DNA from: CAYQJL01 sp964612295
GTDB lineage: Bacteria; Eisenbacteria; RBG-16-71-46; CAIMUX01; WJJG01
Assembly (NCBI GenBank): GCA_964612295.1
Contig: CAZTDY010000001.1
Coordinates: 148,161 to 212,160, forward strand
Length of the DNA: 64,000 bases
Reading direction: 5' to 3'
Position numbers and translations under genes: made by a program
Shown: in pieces, positions 61,001 to 64,000 of the stretch
Position numbering within the stretch: the stretch's first letter is position 1
How the letters are laid out: each line of letters begins with the position of its first letter
The notes under the pieces: generated by a model
What the model was told of the DNA's origin: nothing
Database searches by the model: none
The model's input: only the letters and a program-made list of their open reading frames with translations

Positions 61001-62172
61001 GTCGGTGATTCCAGCCCCAGGTTCGGAAAACAGGTTCCCCAGCTGTCAAAAGCGAAGAGCTGCGGGTCGTAGATTCCCAGGCCGAATTCCACCTCGCACC
61101 ACTCCCGAACGTCGTTCCAGGCCACGAGGACATACCACACCGCGTCTCCGGCCAGATCAATCTGCGCATCCAGCTCGTGGCAGCCCGAGACCCGGAATTC
61201 ATCCTGGTAGACCTGACACCATCCACCGGGGGGTACGCTTGTGGTGTACTGTAACCTGGGAGGATGGTGGGCAATCAGGACGCCATCGCTGAGATCCGCG
61301 GGACCCGTGCCGCAGGCACTGCAACCCTGTCCGAGGGTCCCGATTCGCTGATCGCAGAACATCATGTTCTCTGGCAGGCAGGGGGAGTTCTGACAGACGT
61401 GTAGATTGTCCGGTGCGCCGCAAAATAGTGGATTCTCTGCAATATTGGTGCCGCCGAACTGGTCCGCGATATATCCGGTCCAATCGCCTCCATCGTTGCC
61501 AAAGAGGTCGCAGCAGTTGAGGGTCGGAACGGATTGGCTGTCGCACCCAATCGCCTCACCCTGTGGACTGAAGGCGATGAGGGTATTGTCCACAAGCGTG
61601 GTTCCGTAGCATTCGGAGAAGTAGATCCCGGCGCCCGCCACCGAGGCCGAGTTTGAGAAGAGCGTGCAGCCAAGGAGTTCAGACGAGGAGTTGTATTCGG
61701 CGTAGATTGCGCCGCCCATTTCTGCGGTGTTTTCAGAAAAGACGCAGCCCCCGATCCAGGGTCCCGATGATGTCGAGCACCACAATCCTCCGCCGTTTTG
61801 CCCGGCCCAATTCTCTCGGAACACGCAGTCCTGGATCAGCGGAGGCGCTCCGTTTTGACAGGCGATTCCGCCACCGCTTTCGGTCGAGGCACATTCCTCG
61901 AAGATCAAGTTCGCAAGACTCGGCGAGGCGCCGTCACACAAGATGCCGCCCCCAATGAGCGAGGTTCCCTTTCGAATGGTGACGCCCTCGAGCTTCGATC
62001 CTGATTGCTCATTGGTATGGAAGTTGAAGCCCCGTTCCGCACTCTCGCAGTCGATGATGCAGGCCTCAGGATCCCCACTCAGTGAGTAGACCGTGATCGC
62101 CTTGCCTTTGAAGTCGATACCGTTGGGTTCCATATCCTCCGCTGTTGAACGCCACAATGGAGCGCACCACAT
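58039..62172 (-). CDS. 3' part of a broken exported beta-helix/FG-GAP protein with FlgD-like tail
   Basis: This 1,377-residue frame begins without a ribosome site or signal peptide, so the true 5' end is lost or out of frame. Residues ~15-250 are right-handed beta-helix rungs (KAITVYSLSGDPEACIIDC, GGIACQNGAPPLIQDCVF). A Cys-rich segment follows (~255-540). Then come seven FG-GAP/VCBS-type repeats (AAWGDIDGNGRLDLI, LAWGDYDSDGDLDLAI, VAWGDADNDGDLDLLI, ADWGDVDHDGDLDLML and others) that probably bind calcium. A fibronectin-like segment and the FlgD-like C-terminus end it (APNPFGRVTEIRFCL, GRVVRELARG, RAVASGMYFVQL). It overlaps the C10 peptidase gene by 107 nt in another frame. Confidence 0.75.
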   Translation of the reverse strand: MWCAPLWRSTAEDMEPNGIDFKGKAITVYSLSGDPEACIIDCESAERGFNFHTNEQSGSKLEGVTIRKGTSLIGGGILCDGASPSLANLIFEECASTESGGGIACQNGAPPLIQDCVFRENWAGQNGGGLWCSTSSGPWIGGCVFSENTAEMGGAIYAEYNSSSELLGCTLFSNSASVAGAGIYFSECYGTTLVDNTLIAFSPQGEAIGCDSQSVPTLNCCDLFGNDGGDWTGYIADQFGGTNIAENPLFCGAPDNLHVCQNSPCLPENMMFCDQRIGTLGQGCSACGTGPADLSDGVLIAHHPPRLQYTTSVPPGGWCQVYQDEFRVSGCHELDAQIDLAGDAVWYVLVAWNDVREWCEVEFGLGIYDPQLFAFDSWGTCFPNLGLESPTGGWPGPNTGLSLEILDTSWTGNYMPVVWFAGYTYTAGVIPLSAHPESGFAGTRNCMSPPGSYDAVCPGEIGLIIEGTVCCPDSPAQPYACCLGDGTCLFVSLSECDLLGGEWHPEYETCDPNPCTQLSEGFSEWQPLTGVAKSDAAWGDIDGNGRLDLILCGESDSEYVTRTYKNNDGVLGSHQELVGIAGSGSGCLAWGDYDSDGDLDLAIAGITEGDERIARIYANNGIGDLEWDSDQTMVGVSDGTVAWGDADNDGDLDLLIMGYDGARERTILYVNDAAGTLTADEESALLGLSRGSADWGDVDHDGDLDLMLTGADSTGTARALVYMNVEPGTFVENSGHGLAGAFYSDAAWGDCDADGDLDVAITGTDGATRVGRVYLNDGFGNFSQLGAELLAASHSSCAWGDYDNDGLLDVVFCGDTGTGPLTKIFRNTDPGFEQQSFNVAPSYDGSLSWADVDQDGNLDLLVTGADGRARSALVYERTGGTPNSAPSPPSSLTSEQTEYGPHLTWAGAADAETPTSGLSYCLRVGRWPGGDDVVSGTVSSLLLGNQGQTTDLRLRLPPATYYWSVRAIDAGLMASQWCEEQVYVPPSIDYADHNVGNCVLTVTDQGILGFMDGSQLEGTGFIYPSAGANTLFLGSPWAGANETYVANRDYDADPAKEWIVSSDPDGHIWIDLFGTSDQDIHASFTDSAAVAPLGLLVSQESWAFGDNQDADDFVVLHYTISSLSDEVLDGLYAGCFLDIDIGTYTENWGSTDAERMLVYLTDVSDLHAGVCLLQDIGVEPPLANLTLIHNPTYVHPETFILDVHKYGFLSANDPQYVVPDAPDPDDYSVLVSVGPFTLAPGEDRCVSFAILGGRSLGDLLLHTDTAHTFPGCGSQDIPDTINPVVSVTRLWPNAPNPFGRVTEIRFCLSEPGNIRLGIHDVNGRVVRELARGWYLPQIHVLAWDGCDNDGRAVASGMYFVQLLTDDQRAVQRLVRLR

Positions 62173-63883
62173 CCCCGCTCGATCCTCCGGAGAAATACAG
62201 CGCGCTGCCCTCCGGCGCTGAGTTCTGTGCGAACGTGCAGTTCTTGATCAGGGGGGAACATCCCGAGTACGCTCGAATGGCACCGCCGTAGTATTCAGCG
62301 GTGTTGTTGTGGAAGATGCAATTCACGATGATCGGAGAAGTTTCGCTCCTGCAGAGGATTGCGCCCGCGGAAATCCAGGCGTATCCATTTCGTATGGTCA
62401 CACCTTTCAGAATCTGCCGACCCGTGAACTTGAATGCGCGGTCCTCTCCCTCGCAATCGATGATGCACGCCGCCGGGTTTCCGCTTTGGGAGCGGATCGT
62501 GATCCGCTTGTCACCGCAGGCGATCCCCCGGTTTCCCGGACCTGTGTACACGCCGTCGGCCAATTCGATGACGTCACGGTCGTGGGCAGCCTCGACGGCT
62601 GCTTGAATCGTCGGGTAGTCGCCTTCACCATCGTCACGAACCAAGCAGTAGGGTTTGATGCGGCGAACTGCGTACTCCTCCAGAACCGGGTCGGACTCGT
62701 AGATGTCGTCCACCGAATACCAGGTCGTCCGGTCTCCTCCCCAACCGTAGTTGATGTGATACTCGTCGTTTCCATAGGTGTTGCGCCAGCCATCGCACAC
62801 AATTGCGTGTCCACCGTCGTTGTCGAATCGGATCCGGTACAGCAGAGGTCGACCGGCGTTGATCTCCTCCACAATCATCGCGAACCATGCGTCCGGATCA
62901 TCCGTGTACGAAGCGCCGTCGCGATCGAGCGCCCCAATCGATTTCTGGTATCGGAAGATGGCCGGAAGGAGATCGACGGCGTCTCTCGTATAGGCACTCG
63001 ATCCACTAGCTCCATAGTCCATTTCGAATGCCACGCCGACCTCGTAACACAACTCGGCCAGGGCCGCTTCCTCTTCATCCGAGCAGCCATTCTCGCAATC
63101 GTTGGGCATGTTGTCCCAGTCGTACGGATTGGAGTAGATGGCCGAAAGCTCCAGGCCGAGGACATCGCCATCACCATCCCACCAGTAACTGGTTGCCGTA
63201 TCGACGGTGGCTGGAGAGGCATGGTATCGCAAGATCTGGGCAGTCGCCGTCGCCACACAGCCCACCAGGCAACGGCCGCCGTCTCCCATCGGACAGTAGT
63301 CGTCGTATGGGTCGCCCTGGTGCCAGTCGGTATCGAGGAGTTCCCCAACCTGGGTCCTTTCGCCGAAGCTACCGCGAATGACTTCCGCGTCGAACCGTTC
63401 GGGATCCATGAGGTAGCGATCCCATTCTTCCCGATGGCTATGGTCCAGGAGCACTGCCCCTGTTGTCGGTTGGCTTGCGTCGAGACTGCCGTAGGTCCTG
63501 CAATAGTGACGCAACCGGGCCGTGAGGACATCCCTCAACAGCTGAGGAATTCCGAAGGTCTGATCGACATCGAAGTTGGATTTCTCCGAATACGCCTTGA
63601 CCGGTGGAAGTTCCTTGAGAACCGGCACAAGGATGAATCCCCGGGGAGCGAGTGAGAAACAACGTGCCAGGAGTGTGTCTCCCACGAAGAGTTCCCGAAC
63701 GCTGGTGATTGTCGGTGTTGGAGAACCCGCCCACTCGTCTTTGTCATGGACAGTGGCGGCAAGCCAGTTCCTACAGACTCTCTGCATTTCCTCCGTGGTG
63801 GCTTGCTCGGCTTGTGCCGGGCAACAGACACCAACGCCGAGAGAGAATCCAATGCAGAGTGTCGCGAGCTTTGTTATTCGCAT
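62066..63883 (-). CDS. C10-family cysteine peptidase (streptopain-like) with truncated beta-helix
   Basis: ATG 63883 has AGGAG upstream; the signal peptide ends near AQA. The product is 605 residues. An N-terminal pro/inhibitory (Spi-like) region precedes the peptidase. Catalytic Cys is in RCLVGCVATATAQILRYH (about residue 209) and catalytic His in NDGGHAIVCDGWRNT (about 359), followed by NYGWGG. Residues ~405-580 are beta-helix rungs (TIQAAVEAAHDRDVIELADG, ITIRSQSGNPAACIIDC). The frame then breaks off at IVAFNSGGYG and reads ~18 unrelated residues, while the downstream frame enters a second beta-helix. A deletion or frameshift has fused two genes or modules. It would be a secreted protease without its normal C-terminal tail. 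Confidence 0.82.
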   Translation of the reverse strand: MRITKLATLCIGFSLGVGVCCPAQAEQATTEEMQRVCRNWLAATVHDKDEWAGSPTPTITSVRELFVGDTLLARCFSLAPRGFILVPVLKELPPVKAYSEKSNFDVDQTFGIPQLLRDVLTARLRHYCRTYGSLDASQPTTGAVLLDHSHREEWDRYLMDPERFDAEVIRGSFGERTQVGELLDTDWHQGDPYDDYCPMGDGGRCLVGCVATATAQILRYHASPATVDTATSYWWDGDGDVLGLELSAIYSNPYDWDNMPNDCENGCSDEEEAALAELCYEVGVAFEMDYGASGSSAYTRDAVDLLPAIFRYQKSIGALDRDGASYTDDPDAWFAMIVEEINAGRPLLYRIRFDNDGGHAIVCDGWRNTYGNDEYHINYGWGGDRTTWYSVDDIYESDPVLEEYAVRRIKPYCLVRDDGEGDYPTIQAAVEAAHDRDVIELADGVYTGPGNRGIACGDKRITIRSQSGNPAACIIDCEGEDRAFKFTGRQILKGVTIRNGYAWISAGAILCRSETSPIIVNCIFHNNTAEYYGGAIRAYSGCSPLIKNCTFAQNSAPEGSALYFSGGSSGDVVRSIVAFNSGGYGTQRYRLQRQGDHGLLTEWGS

Positions 63884-64000
63884 GGCAAGATCTCCTGGGG
63901 ATGGAGGGGAGGAGGGTAGAGTACGATCTTGGGAGCGTCATGTAACCAGCCTCTTCCAACATGAAATGAGCCTGTAGGATAGCGTGATTCCAATATGAAA

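Overview
The window is GC-rich DNA from a free-living Gram-negative (diderm) bacterium. Core genes have strong Shine-Dalgarno sites and many GTG/TTG starts. At least eight predicted exported proteins end in a FlgD-like Ig domain. Its signature is an N-terminal PNPF-type motif, a GRVVR-type strand, then a W-D/N-G-x-D/N turn and a GxYF/W strand. In Bacteroidota this kind of tail is a type IX sorting signal. Outside Bacteroidota it is typical of FCB-related candidate phyla such as Eisenbacteria, Krumholzibacteriota or Latescibacteria. Lipoproteins, an outer-membrane-like protein, LarB/LarC, PPDK and many sigma-54 regulators fit that placement, which is my inference rather than an identification.

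Layout. 1-2541: two minus-strand genes, an HNH-type protein cut by the left edge and a Memo-like protein. 2690-9642: a two-component system (histidine kinase plus sigma-54 response regulator), two envelope proteins, a YbbR-repeat protein and a small Cys-rich protein. 9753-11617: HU, a CDP-alcohol phosphatidyltransferase and thymidylate kinase, followed by ten tandem heptamers. 11794-15628: an S41 protease, then LarB and LarC for the nickel-pincer cofactor. 15691-27793: an envelope block. A near-consensus promoter with a ~460-nt leader drives a 1,095-residue, apparently highly expressed surface protein that ends at a strong terminator. Three lipoproteins follow (two of them paralogues flanking the third), then a WD40-like exported protein. 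28029-35864: PPDK, a second CDP-alcohol phosphatidyltransferase, a VWA membrane protein, a TlpA-like thioredoxin and a YggS protein. 36002-44892: lysS, a sigma-54 activator, dnaK, a DUF1844 protein, grpE, a degenerate sigma-54-type regulator and a SpoIID-domain protein. A possible activator site and a -24/-12 promoter lie between the activator gene and dnaK. 44991-45065: tRNA-Asp.

Right of the tRNA the character changes to accessory DNA (45113-64000). It holds exported hydrolases, proteases and sorting-domain proteins, some broken. The tRNA 3' end together with its terminator recurs twice downstream (46839-46915 and 50529-50602), away from any intact tRNA. This partitions the region into 1.8-kb and 3.7-kb units carrying secreted-enzyme genes. 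I read it as stepwise insertion of small cargo units at a tRNA-Asp site with no integrase in the window, and consider it the most novel feature here.

Limits: no searches were run. Family calls rest on motifs recognised by eye. No CRISPR array, rRNA, transposase or integrase was seen.
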